NCBI GenBank assembly: GCA_022340755.1 | Contig: JAJDNI010000048.1 | Coordinates: 1 to 41,373 of the forward strand | DNA: 41,373 bases | Source: Gemmatimonadota bacterium | GTDB lineage: Bacteria; Gemmatimonadota; Gemmatimonadetes; Longimicrobiales; Gaopeijiaceae | Reading direction: 5' to 3' | Shown here: positions 16,073-25,049 of the stretch, piece by piece | Position numbering within the stretch: position 1 is the stretch's first letter | Layout of the letters: the number at the start of each line of letters is the position of its first letter | Notes under the pieces: model-generated | Databases searched by the model: none | The model's input: the letters and a program-made list of their open reading frames with translations, nothing else | Told to the model about the DNA's origin: nothing | Translations under genes and position numbers: made by a program

Positions 16073-16089
16073 GGCTTCACCGAGAGACC

Positions 16090-16323
16090 TCAGCGCACCG
16101 CGCGCACCGACCAGGACGCGGACGCGCTGTGGAAGTGGGCCCGGCGAGCGGTCGGTGTCATCTCGTAGTAGCGGATCGACAGGTCGTCCCCGAACCGTTC
16201 GATGGACCGAAGGATGCTCGATGTCTCTGTTTCGTTGCCCGTGTGCGATTGGATCTCCCGCCGGAGCGCCGGATCGGAGGGGGGAGAGCAGAGGGATCGC
16301 GGGAGGTTGAACGGCTGGGTCAT
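16090..16323 (-). CDS. Small hypothetical protein, 77 aa
   Basis: ATG 16323 is preceded by GGAAAG at a spacing of about 3-5; an in-frame start at 16368 lacks such a site. The product begins MTQPFNLPRSLCSPPSDPAL, has a helical stretch (SSILRSIERFGDDLSIRYYE) and a Ser/Ala-rich end (HFHSASASWSVRAVR). No signal peptide or known motif. It lies 17 bases upstream of the methyltransferase start and is probably co-transcribed with it. Function unknown. Confidence 0.5.
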   Translation of the reverse strand: MTQPFNLPRSLCSPPSDPALRREIQSHTGNETETSSILRSIERFGDDLSIRYYEMTPTARRAHFHSASASWSVRAVR

Positions 16324-16441
16324 CGTCTTTCCGGGTGCGCGGTCTCGGTGAGGCCGCAAGGGTAACATGAACTAAAGACCTGGCGGCCCGTCGCGATGCG
16401 TCGCCGCCACCTACACGAACATCGCCGCAGAGGGCGATCGC

Positions 16442-16960
16442 CTAGCCCATGAGGCCAACTTCGCCACCCCTGCCCATGGCGGGGTCCTCCTCGTTCTCCG
16501 CCGATCGACGCAGGACGTTGGAGGACGCCACGAAGTAGGGTGCCTCCGGCCCGGACGTCAGGTGCAACTCGAGGAGGCGGCTTCCGTCACCGGTGCGTCC
16601 CAGGATGCGCACCACGGTCGCCTGCCCGTCGACACAGAACACGCTCTCGCCAACGCGAGGGGCGCGGGCGTCCACCACGGACCAACCCGGTACATCCATG
16701 GATGTCACGCGGAGACGGTTCCGCATCGAAAGACCGGGATTGTCGGCCAAGACGTCCCTTCCCGACGGGCCGGGAGGCGGGGGCGTTGGCGGGATGCCGA
16801 TCCAGTCGATCGGCTCGTGGTTGCCCATGTTGCCTCGGACGGGCACTCGGCCCGGACTGGCGAGAAGGCGCGACGACAGCACTGCGGAATGCTCGTCGGA
16901 CGCCACGACTCTAGCGGTATCCGACGGCAGCAGGGGCTTTCGGGCAGGGTGACGGATCAT
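16442..16960 (-). CDS. Hypothetical protein overlapping infA, 172 aa (or 128 aa)
   Basis: The frame begins at ATG 16960, which overlaps the stop of infA as ATGA, typical of translational coupling. A second start at 16828 ([20 protein letters not shown]) has GAGG five bases upstream and begins the part that looks most protein-like. The C-terminal half is a small beta-rich segment ([20 protein letters not shown], then [19 protein letters not shown]), perhaps a KOW/SH3-like barrel. The central poly-Pro stretch is low complexity. I do not recognise the family. Its coupling to IF-1 hints at a translation-related job, with little weight. Confidence 0.5.
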   Translation of the reverse strand: MIRHPARKPLLPSDTARVVASDEHSAVLSSRLLASPGRVPVRGNMGNHEPIDWIGIPPTPPPPGPSGRDVLADNPGLSMRNRLRVTSMDVPGWSVVDARAPRVGESVFCVDGQATVVRILGRTGDGSRLLELHLTSGPEAPYFVASSNVLRRSAENEEDPAMGRGGEVGLMG

Positions 16961-17220
16961 CGGCGTGGGCCACGCGATCGCGCGAGCGCTGGAGCATCGC
17001 CCGTCTTGTGACGATACACGATGCGGCCTCGCGAAAGATCGTAGGGCGAAAGCTGCATGGTGACGCGGTCTCCCACGAGGACACGGATCCGGAACTTGCT
17101 CATCTTGCCGGCGGCATAGGCCAGCACGATGTGATCATTGGCCAGTCGTACCCGGAAGTTCTGGTCCGGGAGAACCTCCGTGACCACGCCGTCGAGCTCG
17201 ATCGCCTCCCGCTTCGTCAT
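16957..17220 (-). CDS. infA: Translation initiation factor IF-1 (probable extra copy)
   Basis: 87 aa. The S1/OB-fold is complete: [36 protein letters not shown] and the signature [18 protein letters not shown]-1 binds the ribosomal A site with IF-2 and IF-3 during initiation. It carries about 15 extra Arg/Ala residues beyond the usual 72. GAGG lies 4 bases before the ATG. It is not in a ribosomal protein operon here, where the housekeeping infA of most bacteria lies, so this may be a second copy; several bacteria keep such a paralogue for cold or stress. The leader contains a large hairpin (17259-17299). Confidence 0.93.
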   Translation of the reverse strand: MTKREAIELDGVVTEVLPDQNFRVRLANDHIVLAYAAGKMSKFRIRVLVGDRVTMQLSPYDLSRGRIVYRHKTGDAPALARSRGPRR

Positions 17221-17450
17221 GTCGCCTCGAGCGGGGCTCTATACCCGCCGAAAAGAAGACGCTGGCGGACACACCGCAGGGGGTGCTGACCGCCAGCGTT
17301 GGGTGCGAGGACCACGCCTCGCCGACTCAATGCTAACACATAAGCATGCAGAACAGGATGGTCGGCATACGCGTCCCGCTCGTCCTCGCTCGCCCGCAGG
17401 AGGTCCACGAGCGGAGGGTGTGGGACGATCACCCGGAGGTCGCCGGGCAT
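17217..17450 (-). CDS. Doubtful small ORF upstream of infA
   Basis: From ATG 17450 it would give [20 protein letters not shown] and 77 residues in all, ending in an ATGA overlap with infA. The first 50 residues have normal composition with helices. The last 25 ([20 protein letters not shown]) are translated straight from the hairpin at 17259-17299, which looks like an RNA element and argues against coding there. There is no clear ribosome binding site. The frame extends upstream to 17513, overlapping the Crp/Fnr gene. Kept only because of the ATGA junction. Confidence 0.3.
   Translation of the reverse strand: MPGDLRVIVPHPPLVDLLRASEDERDAYADHPVLHAYVLALSRRGVVLAPNAGGQHPLRCVRQRLLFGGYRAPLEAT
17251..17299 (-). 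terminator. Hairpin plus T-rich tract in the infA leader (attenuator or terminator)
   Basis: On the minus strand ACGCTGGCGG (17299-17290) pairs perfectly with CCGCCAGCGT (17268-17259), enclosing a 21-base loop. CTTCTTTTC follows immediately. A GC stem followed by a T-rich tract is the form of an intrinsic terminator. It lies about 195 bases past the Crp/Fnr stop and 39 bases before the infA start, so it either ends the crp transcript or attenuates read-through into infA. Confidence 0.6.
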
Positions 17451-17493
17451 CGCTCGGCGGCACGGATATCGACGGCCCGGCTGCCGGACGGTC

Positions 17494-18225
17494 CTATCGG
17501 TCCGCATGGTCACCTGAGTCGAACAATCGCTCGTAGTCGGCGCGGAGAACTCCGTAGCAGGAGCATGACGCGGCTTCGAGGCCCGTGCGGTCGGCGATGG
17601 TCATGCGGCCGCGGGTGTAGCGGATCAGTCCCGCGCGTCGAAGCACGGTGGCGGCGCTGGCGATACTGGGTCGAGTCGCACCGGCCATCTGCGACAGGGA
17701 GGCCTGCGTGAGCAGGAACCGGTCGGCGCCTACGCGATCGTGGGTGGTGAGCAGGCAGTGGGCACAACGCGCCTCGAGTCGGTGGAGTCGGTGGCAGAGC
17801 GTGGCCAACGACAGCGTGCGCAGCACGGTCTGCGTGTACCGGAACAAGATCTTCCGCAGGGGTCCACTTCGGCGCAGCGCACTCCGGAACGCAGCCGCGC
17901 TGATCTTCATCGCGTGGTCCGGGACGCGGGCAATGGTCCTGGCGGAAACGGTGCGGCCACCCAGAAGCACGTCGAGTCCGACGATCCCCTCGTTGCCGAC
18001 CGCATGTGTCTCCGCCCACCCACCGTCGCCGTCCGCGATGAGCGTGGAGACCACGCATCGTTGTGGGAAGTAGACCGCTGTGATCGCCTGACCCGGCTCG
18101 TAGAGGACCAGACCTGCCGGGACCGCAAGCGTTTCGAGGTGCGGCAGAAGGCGCTCGTACTCCGCGCGGGAAAGGGCGAGCAGAAGCCGGTTCCGCTGTT
18201 CGCGTCGCCGCGTACTCGTGGACAT
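17494..18225 (-). CDS. Crp/Fnr family transcriptional regulator
   Basis: 243 aa. Residues 15-120 form a cyclic-nucleotide-binding-like beta-roll (YERLLPHLETLAVPAGLVLY, EPGQAITAVYFPQRCVVSTL, HAVGNEGIVGLDVLLGG). A dimer helix follows (LRTLSLATLCHRLHRLEARC), then a C-terminal winged helix with LTQASLSQMAGATRPSIASA and LRRAGLIRYTRGRMTIADR. The phosphate-binding cassette of true cAMP receptors (R-x-A-S) is absent, and no N-terminal Fnr-type Cys cluster is present, so the signal is unknown. It matches a broad group of Crp-like proteins common in soil bacteria. The radical SAM gene ends 63 bases upstream on the same strand. Confidence 0.88.
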   Translation of the reverse strand: MSTSTRRREQRNRLLLALSRAEYERLLPHLETLAVPAGLVLYEPGQAITAVYFPQRCVVSTLIADGDGGWAETHAVGNEGIVGLDVLLGGRTVSARTIARVPDHAMKISAAAFRSALRRSGPLRKILFRYTQTVLRTLSLATLCHRLHRLEARCAHCLLTTHDRVGADRFLLTQASLSQMAGATRPSIASAATVLRRAGLIRYTRGRMTIADRTGLEAASCSCYGVLRADYERLFDSGDHADR

Positions 18226-18288
18226 GGTCCTTTACCTCGGCGCATCGAGAGCGGAGGCTCTCCCTGCGCCAGAGAGGGGACGCCCCGC

Positions 18289-19827
18289 TCAGACGGCTGG
18301 GCTCGTCGCGCTCCTGAGGTACGCCGTGTGGTCGTGCAGCAGGCCGCCGAGGGGAAGTGACTCCCAGAGAGCGCCCAGGTCCCGGCGCACACGGTTCGCG
18401 TAGAACGCAGGGAGTGTGGACGTTTCTCGATGGAAGAAGCGGTGCACGCTCCTGTCGGAGCTGAGGAGGTCGCGCACCCGCGCGTGATGGCTGACCCGGT
18501 CAAGTCGCTCGGACGAGATGCCCCGGACCACGTTCATCCCCTTCGGGATCGCGCCGCGGTTCGCGAGAAACCGCCGCACGATGCGCGGCGCGGCGTACGC
18601 GTACCGCTCCAGGTCGACGAGCTTGTCGTAGAATGCGCGCCAGGCGTAGTTCCGCGGCACCACGTTCATGGCCTGGCTCGCGTCCAGGAAGTGGAACGGG
18701 AAGGGAAGGACGCGCCCTTCGCGCTGGAGTTGCAGGTTGAGCGGGGCCGCGCGGCCGAACGCGGAAAGAAGCGAGAACACCGGGAAGACGCCGGGGGCCA
18801 GGTCGATGAAGCGCTTCGTGAGCTCGAAGGGCTCGGCACCTTCGTCGGTGTCGAGGCCGAGTACGAAGTTGGTCTGCACGTACGGGATGTAGCGCTGGAT
18901 CATGTTGATGTGATCCGCGACGCGGCGGACCTTCTCCATGCCCATGTCGCGCCCGGTCTTGGCCTTGTTTCCGAGGGCGAACCAGGACTCGACACCCGGC
19001 AGGATCACCTTGAACCCGTTCTTCTCGAGGCGCGCGAGATGCTCCTCGGACAGGAGCGAGAGGCTGCTCTCCGCGAAGAAGTCGATCCTGCCGGGAGGCA
19101 CGGTCTCCTCGATCGCGCCCAGGTAGTCGTCGAAGCGCACGCCGAAGTTCGGATCATGCCAGCCGACCCTGGGGTGCCGCATCTTGGTGAGCAGGAAGCG
19201 CAGATCGCTGCGCATCTGATCGAAGCCCAGCGGCTGATACGGCACCGTCGAGTCGATGCAGAAGGAGCAGGTGTAGGGGCATCCCAGGCTCCCGAGCATC
19301 GGCACGAGCTTGAGGACCGGCGTCTTCGCGAGGGTGGCCTCGATGAACTTCCAGCGCTCCTGCACGCCAGGGAGCTCCTGGGGCTGGCGCGGCGCGCTGA
19401 GCTGCTGGCCCACGTCACGCCGCGGCTCGCGTCCGCGGAGCACGTCCTCGATCAACGCGCGGGTGGTGAACCCCAGGACGTAGTCGAAGTACCGCGCCGC
19501 ATCCAGCGGGTAGCAGCGCGCGTGGGGGCCTCCGAGCACGGTGATCGCACCTCGCCGGCGGTGCACGTTGCTGATCGCATAAGCGGTGTGCGCCGCCTGG
19601 GTGAAGGCACCGATGAAGACGATGTCGGCCGGCGCGAGCAGCTCCTGGCGGAGGTCCTCGAACCCGGTGTAACAGACGTAGCGAACGTCGTGACCGGCTT
19701 GCTCGCACCAGACCGCGACCACCTGCGGCATGATGCTGGCCAGGTTCGCGTTCATGAGGCGCGCGTAGAGCGCGCGGGTGGGCCGTTCGGTCGTGAGATC
19801 CACGACCAGGACACGGAGTCGACGCAC
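18289..19827 (-). CDS. Radical SAM protein with B12-binding-like N-terminal domain
   Basis: 512 aa from GTG 19827; GGGAGG sits four bases upstream, whereas the longer frame from GTG 19845 has no ribosome binding site. Residues 1-130 resemble the Rossmann-type B12-binding fold (ADIVFIGAFTQAAHTAYAIS, TVLGGPHARC), but the DxHxxG cobalamin motif is missing. Cys183, Cys187 and Cys190 in GCPYTCSFCID form the CxxxCxxC cluster that holds the 4Fe-4S centre. Residues 200-360 have the partial TIM-barrel features of radical SAM enzymes (GFKVILPGVESW, VQTNFVLGLDTDEG). The C-terminal 150 residues have no obvious motif. The reaction is unknown; methylthiolation, ring or lipid modification are all possible. 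Confidence 0.85.
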   Translation of the reverse strand: MRRLRVLVVDLTTERPTRALYARLMNANLASIMPQVVAVWCEQAGHDVRYVCYTGFEDLRQELLAPADIVFIGAFTQAAHTAYAISNVHRRRGAITVLGGPHARCYPLDAARYFDYVLGFTTRALIEDVLRGREPRRDVGQQLSAPRQPQELPGVQERWKFIEATLAKTPVLKLVPMLGSLGCPYTCSFCIDSTVPYQPLGFDQMRSDLRFLLTKMRHPRVGWHDPNFGVRFDDYLGAIEETVPPGRIDFFAESSLSLLSEEHLARLEKNGFKVILPGVESWFALGNKAKTGRDMGMEKVRRVADHINMIQRYIPYVQTNFVLGLDTDEGAEPFELTKRFIDLAPGVFPVFSLLSAFGRAAPLNLQLQREGRVLPFPFHFLDASQAMNVVPRNYAWRAFYDKLVDLERYAYAAPRIVRRFLANRGAIPKGMNVVRGISSERLDRVSHHARVRDLLSSDRSVHRFFHRETSTLPAFYANRVRRDLGALWESLPLGGLLHDHTAYLRSATSPAV

Positions 19828-19959
19828 TTGGCCTCCCACTCGCACCGGGCGAGCGTCCGACGAGGTCAGTGCGTCAGGGGGTCGGCGGCCGTCGGCGCCA
19901 GCGCACCATCGATGGTAAGGCGGTGTGTGTCCATTGGGGGAGCACGCTCGGCTCCCTCC

Positions 19960-19989
19960 CCCGCTATGTCAGGTGGTGAACATAGCGGG
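19960..19989. promoter_or_regulatory. Inverted repeat, 10-bp arms with 10-bp spacer, upstream of groES
   Basis: CCCGCTATGT at 19960-19969 is the exact reverse complement of ACATAGCGGG at 19980-19989. The dimensions resemble CIRCE (9-bp arms, 9-bp spacer) but the sequence is unrelated. It lies 320 bp before groES and 133 bp before the radical SAM gene. Flanking CTCC and GAGC add partial extra pairing, so an RNA hairpin is an alternative reading. Confidence 0.5.
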
Positions 19990-20104
19990 AGCGGGCCCTC
20001 ACCGACAGCATCGACCGTGTCGGATCCCTCGGCCCCCTCGAGCTCGGGACGCTCTTCCGTCGTGGCGTGGCACCGAGCCGCGTCGTGCGTCCCCCGGGCG
20101 GCTG

Positions 20105-20146
20105 TGATGCGGCTGTCACCCGTTCGAGCGATACCCCCCGGCACGG
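20105..20146. repeat. Intergenic motif copy A (long form)
   Basis: Begins TGATGCGGCTGTCACCCGTT and continues CGAGCGATACCCCCCGGCAC-GG. It aligns with copy B (25981-26021) over its whole length, with 19 of 20 identical in the first block and indels of one base in the second. It lies 163 bp upstream of groES and 278 bp upstream of the radical SAM start. Confidence 0.65.
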
Positions 20147-20308
20147 ATTCACGGTATTCTCCGGAGCGAGCGTGTGGCTCTTCTCGTTGCTGGCCGACCG
20201 GCGATTCATCGACGCATGCAGTCGTTTGCACGCGGGGCGCGAGGATGCCTACCGCCCCGCCGAGGACCAGCTCCACATCCGCCTCAATTGCAACCGGAGA
20301 AAGACCTG

Positions 20309-20614
20309 ATGGGCACTACTGCCGCAACCCGAATCCGGCCGCTGGCCGATCGTGTGGTCATCAAGGCGCTGGACGAATCGGAGCAGATGCGGGGCGGGCT
20401 GTACATCCCCGACACCGCCAAGGAGAAACCGTCCCAGGGCGAGGTCGTCGCGGTCGGTCCCGGTAAGATCTCGGATGACGGGAAGCGCCTGGACATGGAG
20501 GTGAAGAAGGGGGACAAGGTCCTCTACGGGAAATACAGCGGCACGGACGTGACGCTCGACGGGGAGGAATTCCTCATCCTCCGCGAGAGCGACGTCCTGG
20601 CCGTGATCAGGTAA
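20309..20614 (+). CDS. groES: Co-chaperonin GroES
   Basis: 101 aa. IRPLADRVVIKALDESEQMR, the mobile-loop region MRGGLYIPDTAKEKPSQGEV, VVAVGPGK and the end KVLYGKYSGTDVTLDGEEFL are textbook GroES. It caps the GroEL cavity as a heptamer. GGAGA lies nine bases upstream of the ATG. It has a short extra N-terminus (GTTAAT). It is 36 bases ahead of groEL in the usual groESL order. No CIRCE element precedes it; see the alternative inverted repeat and motif copy A upstream. Confidence 0.97.
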   Translation: MGTTAATRIRPLADRVVIKALDESEQMRGGLYIPDTAKEKPSQGEVVAVGPGKISDDGKRLDMEVKKGDKVLYGKYSGTDVTLDGEEFLILRESDVLAVIR

Positions 20615-20650
20615 GCCAACGCATTCGACGAATCCAGGAGAATACGAATC

Positions 20651-22282
<1,632 letters not shown>

Positions 22283-22306
22283 CACCAGGAGCTTCGGCGC
22301 CGTTTC

Positions 22307-22345
22307 GGGTAGGGCACCGCACCCTATCCCACGGATAGAGTTTTC
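22307..22345 (+). terminator. Possible groESL terminator
   Basis: GGGTAGGG (22307-22314) pairs with CCCTATCCC (22322-22330) with one bulged T around a 7-base loop. TTTT appears 11 bases later, after ACGGATAGAG. It is 25 bp past the groEL stop. The gap before the T-run makes it an imperfect intrinsic terminator. Confidence 0.4.
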
Positions 22346-22421
22346 ACTATTCGCGCGGTGCAGGTGGTGGGATCGAGTTCAGAGGTCCCCCCCGGCACCT
22401 CGCTTGGAAGGAGGTTCTCCC

Positions 22422-22838
22422 ATGGACTTGAACTCTGCCGTTTCCGGCGTGAACTACCTGGCGGTCCTCGTCGCGGCCGTCGCGGTCTACGTCCTGAGAA
22501 CGCTCTGGTATTCCCCGGCCTTTCTCGGGAAGCTGTGGATGGCCGCTTCGGGCCTTACGGAGGAGAAGACCGGGCAGGGAAATCCCGGGCTGATCTTCGG
22601 CGTTTCCTTCCTTCTGGAGCTGGTGGCGGCCTTCGTCCTGGCCCTGTTCATCGGGGCGGAGGGGACCTTCTCCTTCGGTCTACAGACCGGCTTCCTGGCC
22701 GGGCTGTTCTGGGTGAGCACGGCGTTGGGGGTCGTCTATCTCTTCGAGCGGCGCTCACTCAGGCTCTGGCTCCTGAATGCGGGCTACCTGACGCTGGCGT
22801 TCACGGTCATGGGCGGCATCCTGGGGGTGTGGAGCTGA
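22422..22838 (+). CDS. DUF1761 family membrane protein, 138 aa
   Basis: ATG 22422 follows GGAAGGAGG, an excellent site. The protein has four hydrophobic helices: about residues 7-25 (NYLAVLVAAVAVYVL), 50-75, 82-100 and 115-137. The opening 'VNYLAVLVAAV...LWYSPAFLGKLWMAASGLTEE' is the DUF1761 signature, including the conserved W-Y-S-P-x-F-G-x-x-W stretch. Function is unknown for the family; members are small and widespread in the inner membrane. The 3' part of a related gene survives as a fragment at 26023-26125. Confidence 0.85.
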   Translation: MDLNSAVSGVNYLAVLVAAVAVYVLRTLWYSPAFLGKLWMAASGLTEEKTGQGNPGLIFGVSFLLELVAAFVLALFIGAEGTFSFGLQTGFLAGLFWVSTALGVVYLFERRSLRLWLLNAGYLTLAFTVMGGILGVWS

Positions 22839-22918
22839 TGTGGCGAGGGAGCTCGCTCCGATGACGACGTGGTTCGGCTGGCTGCAGGCGACTGAAGGTC
22901 ATCCTGCCCGACCCTCGT

Positions 22919-23371
22919 CTAGAAGACCAGGTGCAGGTCCGACCCGGTTGCCTTCTTCAGGAAGTCCTCCGCCAGCATGATCTCGACGCCCTCGATGAAG
23001 TCCTCCTGACCGAGCTCGAAGAGGTCCGCCGAAGTCTTGCACGCAAGGAAGCGGACCCCTTCCAGCTGGGACATCGCCAGCATGTCCTCGGGGTAGGGGA
23101 TGTCACGCCGGTCCATCACCTCTCTCAACTCCTCCGTCTTCTCCTCGGCCTCGTCGGCGCTGGCGCCCGTGGCGTAATACCGAAGGGCCTCCAGGTGGCC
23201 GGGACGAATCATCTTCAGGCCCTCGAAGGTGAAGTAGATCATCGTCTCGAAGCCCAAACGGGCCGAGTTGAGGGCGATGATCAGCAGCCCGAAGGCGCTC
23301 TGCATGGTGAAGTTGGTGCACACCAGGGCGACCCGCCGGCGGGAAGGAGGAGTGACAGGCTCGGCAGTCAT
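22919..23371 (-). CDS. DsrE/DsrF-like family protein, 150 aa
   Basis: ATG 23371 follows AAGGAG at a good spacing; the longer frame is not needed. RRVALVCTNFTMQSAFGLLI, LNSARLGFETMIYFTFEGL and the end LEGVRFLACKTSADLFELG match the DsrE_2-type alpha/beta fold, with a Cys in LACKTS at the place where sulfur-relay DsrE proteins carry a reactive Cys. Another Cys is near the N-terminus (CTNF). The family is linked to persulfide trafficking and sits near redox proteins. Here it is divergent from the multihaem cytochrome gene, sharing a 149-bp promoter region. Confidence 0.8.
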   Translation of the reverse strand: MTAEPVTPPSRRRVALVCTNFTMQSAFGLLIIALNSARLGFETMIYFTFEGLKMIRPGHLEALRYYATGASADEAEEKTEELREVMDRRDIPYPEDMLAMSQLEGVRFLACKTSADLFELGQEDFIEGVEIMLAEDFLKKATGSDLHLVF

Positions 23372-23520
23372 CGAGGCTCCTTTGTATAGTTCGTCCGAAT
23401 GGGTACCGGGTCGGAGGAGGGAAGGTCCGGGATGAGCCGGCCGGTTGACGCGCGCGCGGCCGGCCCGGTATACCTCACCACGGGCCTGGCGGTGCGCACG
23501 TCCTCCAAGAGGAGAGGCCG

Positions 23521-25038
23521 ATGACGGCGGACACCGAGAGCCGAGTGGCACCGTCGCTGCTCCACAACTGGCTGAGTCTCGCAGGCATCGTCTTGGCTGC
23601 GTCGAGTTTCTTCGCCATCGCCTGCTTGTTCGCGCTGGATCTCTTCCGGGGCTCCGGCAGCCCCTACATGGGGATCCTCACCTACATCGTCGCGCCGGGC
23701 TTCCTGATTGCCGGACTCCTGCTCGTTGCGGCCGGGGCGTGGTGGGAGCGCCGGCGTCGGCGCACCCTGCGGCCCGGTGTGACTCCGGCTCTGCCCCGCC
23801 TCGACTTCAACGTGCCGCGGCAGCGGCACACGTTCATCGCGGTGGCCGTGGTGACGGCGATCTTCCTCCTGTCCACGGCGGTGGGCAGCTATCAAACCTA
23901 CGCGTTTACTGAATCGGTGACGTTCTGCGGCAAGACGTGTCATTCGGTCATGGAGCCCGAGTACACGGCCTATCAGCAATCGCCGCACGCCCGTGTCAGG
24001 TGTGTCCAATGCCACATCGGTCCGGGCGCGAGCTGGTTCGTCAAGTCCAAGCTCTCGGGCGCCTATCAGGTCTACGCGACGCTGGCGAACAAGTATCCAC
24101 GCCCGATCCCCACGCCCATCGAGAACCTGCGGCCCGCGCGCGAGACGTGCGAGCAGTGCCACTGGCCGAAGGAGTTCTTCGGTGCAGCCGAGCGCACCTT
24201 CCACCACTATCTGCCCGACGAGCAGAACTCGCCCTGGACCATCCAGATGTTGCTGAAGGTCGGCGGCGGCGATCCCAGCTTCGGTGCCGTCGGCGGCATC
24301 CACTGGCACATGGCCACCGGCAACCGGATCGAGTACATCGCCAGCGACAAGCAGCGGCAGGTCATCCCGTGGGTGCGAGTGACCGACGAGCAAGGCAACG
24401 TCACGGTATACCAGTCCAGCGGCAGCCCTCTGAAGGGTGAACAGATCACCGCTGCTCAGCCGCGCGTGATGGACTGCATCGATTGCCACAACCGCCCGGC
24501 GCACGCCTACCAGGCCCCGGTCGCCTCGCTCGACCTTGCCCTGGAGACCGGCCGGATCGACCGTACCATTCCGCGCATCAAGGAGCGGGCGGCGCAGGCG
24601 TTGACGAGGAGGTACACTTCGACGGCAGACGCGGAGCGCGGCATCGCCGACAGCCTGACGACCTTCTACCAGTCGAAGTATCCAGCGTTTGCCGGGGCCA
24701 ACGTGACCCTCATCGCGGGAGCCGTCACCGAGACACAGCGTATCTATCTCCAGAACTTCTTTCCTGCGATGGACGTGAGCTGGCGGGTCTATCCCGACAA
24801 CATCGGCCACCTGGATTTCCCGGGCTGCTACCGTTGCCATGACGGCAGCCACACCAGCGCCGACGGGAAGGTCATCACCCACGACTGCGACGCCTGTCAC
24901 ATCCTCATCGCGCAGGGCCCGCCCGTGAAGCTGGAGACCAGTGTCCCCGGGTTGGACTTCAAGCACCCTGTGGACATCGCCGGGCTTTGGGAGCAGATGA
25001 GCTGCTCCGACTGCCACGCCGGCTCGGTGGTGAAGTAG
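23521..25038 (+). CDS. Multihaem cytochrome c, NapC/NirT-like, seven haem motifs
   Basis: 505 aa. Three hydrophobic helices lie at about 18-40, 52-74 and 104-124. Haem motifs: CGKTCH (136-141, spacing CX3CH), CVQCH (161), CEQCH (210), CIDCH (319), CYRCH (436), CDACH (456) and CSDCH (495). The first three sit in the block FCGKTCHSVMEPEYTAYQ to ARETCEQCHW, typical of a NapC/NirT-like quinol dehydrogenase subgroup. Such proteins take electrons from quinol and pass them to periplasmic reductases. No terminal reductase gene adjoins it. The C-terminal three haems may themselves form the output end. GAGGAGAGGCCG precedes the ATG. The next gene converges from the other strand 11 bases on. Confidence 0.9.
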   Translation: MTADTESRVAPSLLHNWLSLAGIVLAASSFFAIACLFALDLFRGSGSPYMGILTYIVAPGFLIAGLLLVAAGAWWERRRRRTLRPGVTPALPRLDFNVPRQRHTFIAVAVVTAIFLLSTAVGSYQTYAFTESVTFCGKTCHSVMEPEYTAYQQSPHARVRCVQCHIGPGASWFVKSKLSGAYQVYATLANKYPRPIPTPIENLRPARETCEQCHWPKEFFGAAERTFHHYLPDEQNSPWTIQMLLKVGGGDPSFGAVGGIHWHMATGNRIEYIASDKQRQVIPWVRVTDEQGNVTVYQSSGSPLKGEQITAAQPRVMDCIDCHNRPAHAYQAPVASLDLALETGRIDRTIPRIKERAAQALTRRYTSTADAERGIADSLTTFYQSKYPAFAGANVTLIAGAVTETQRIYLQNFFPAMDVSWRVYPDNIGHLDFPGCYRCHDGSHTSADGKVITHDCDACHILIAQGPPVKLETSVPGLDFKHPVDIAGLWEQMSCSDCHAGSVVK

Positions 25039-25049
25039 TCCCGCCTCAA

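Larger units (their letters stand above)
19828..20308. other. 481-bp divergent promoter region, radical SAM / groES
   Basis: No convincing gene. It holds a 10-bp inverted repeat (19960-19989) and motif copy A (20105-20146). The standard CIRCE sequence (TTAGCACTC-N9-GAGTGCTAA) of HrcA-controlled groE operons is not present, nor did I find a clear sigma-32 type promoter. Open frames through it are short and lack ribosome binding sites. Confidence 0.6.

Noticed and set aside
19828-20308. CIRCE element before groES
   Set aside because: No sequence close to TTAGCACTC-N9-GAGTGCTAA; the inverted repeat found there differs completely.
18430-20466. 678-codon plus-strand frame
   Set aside because: Antisense to the radical SAM gene and running out of frame into groES; no family resemblance.
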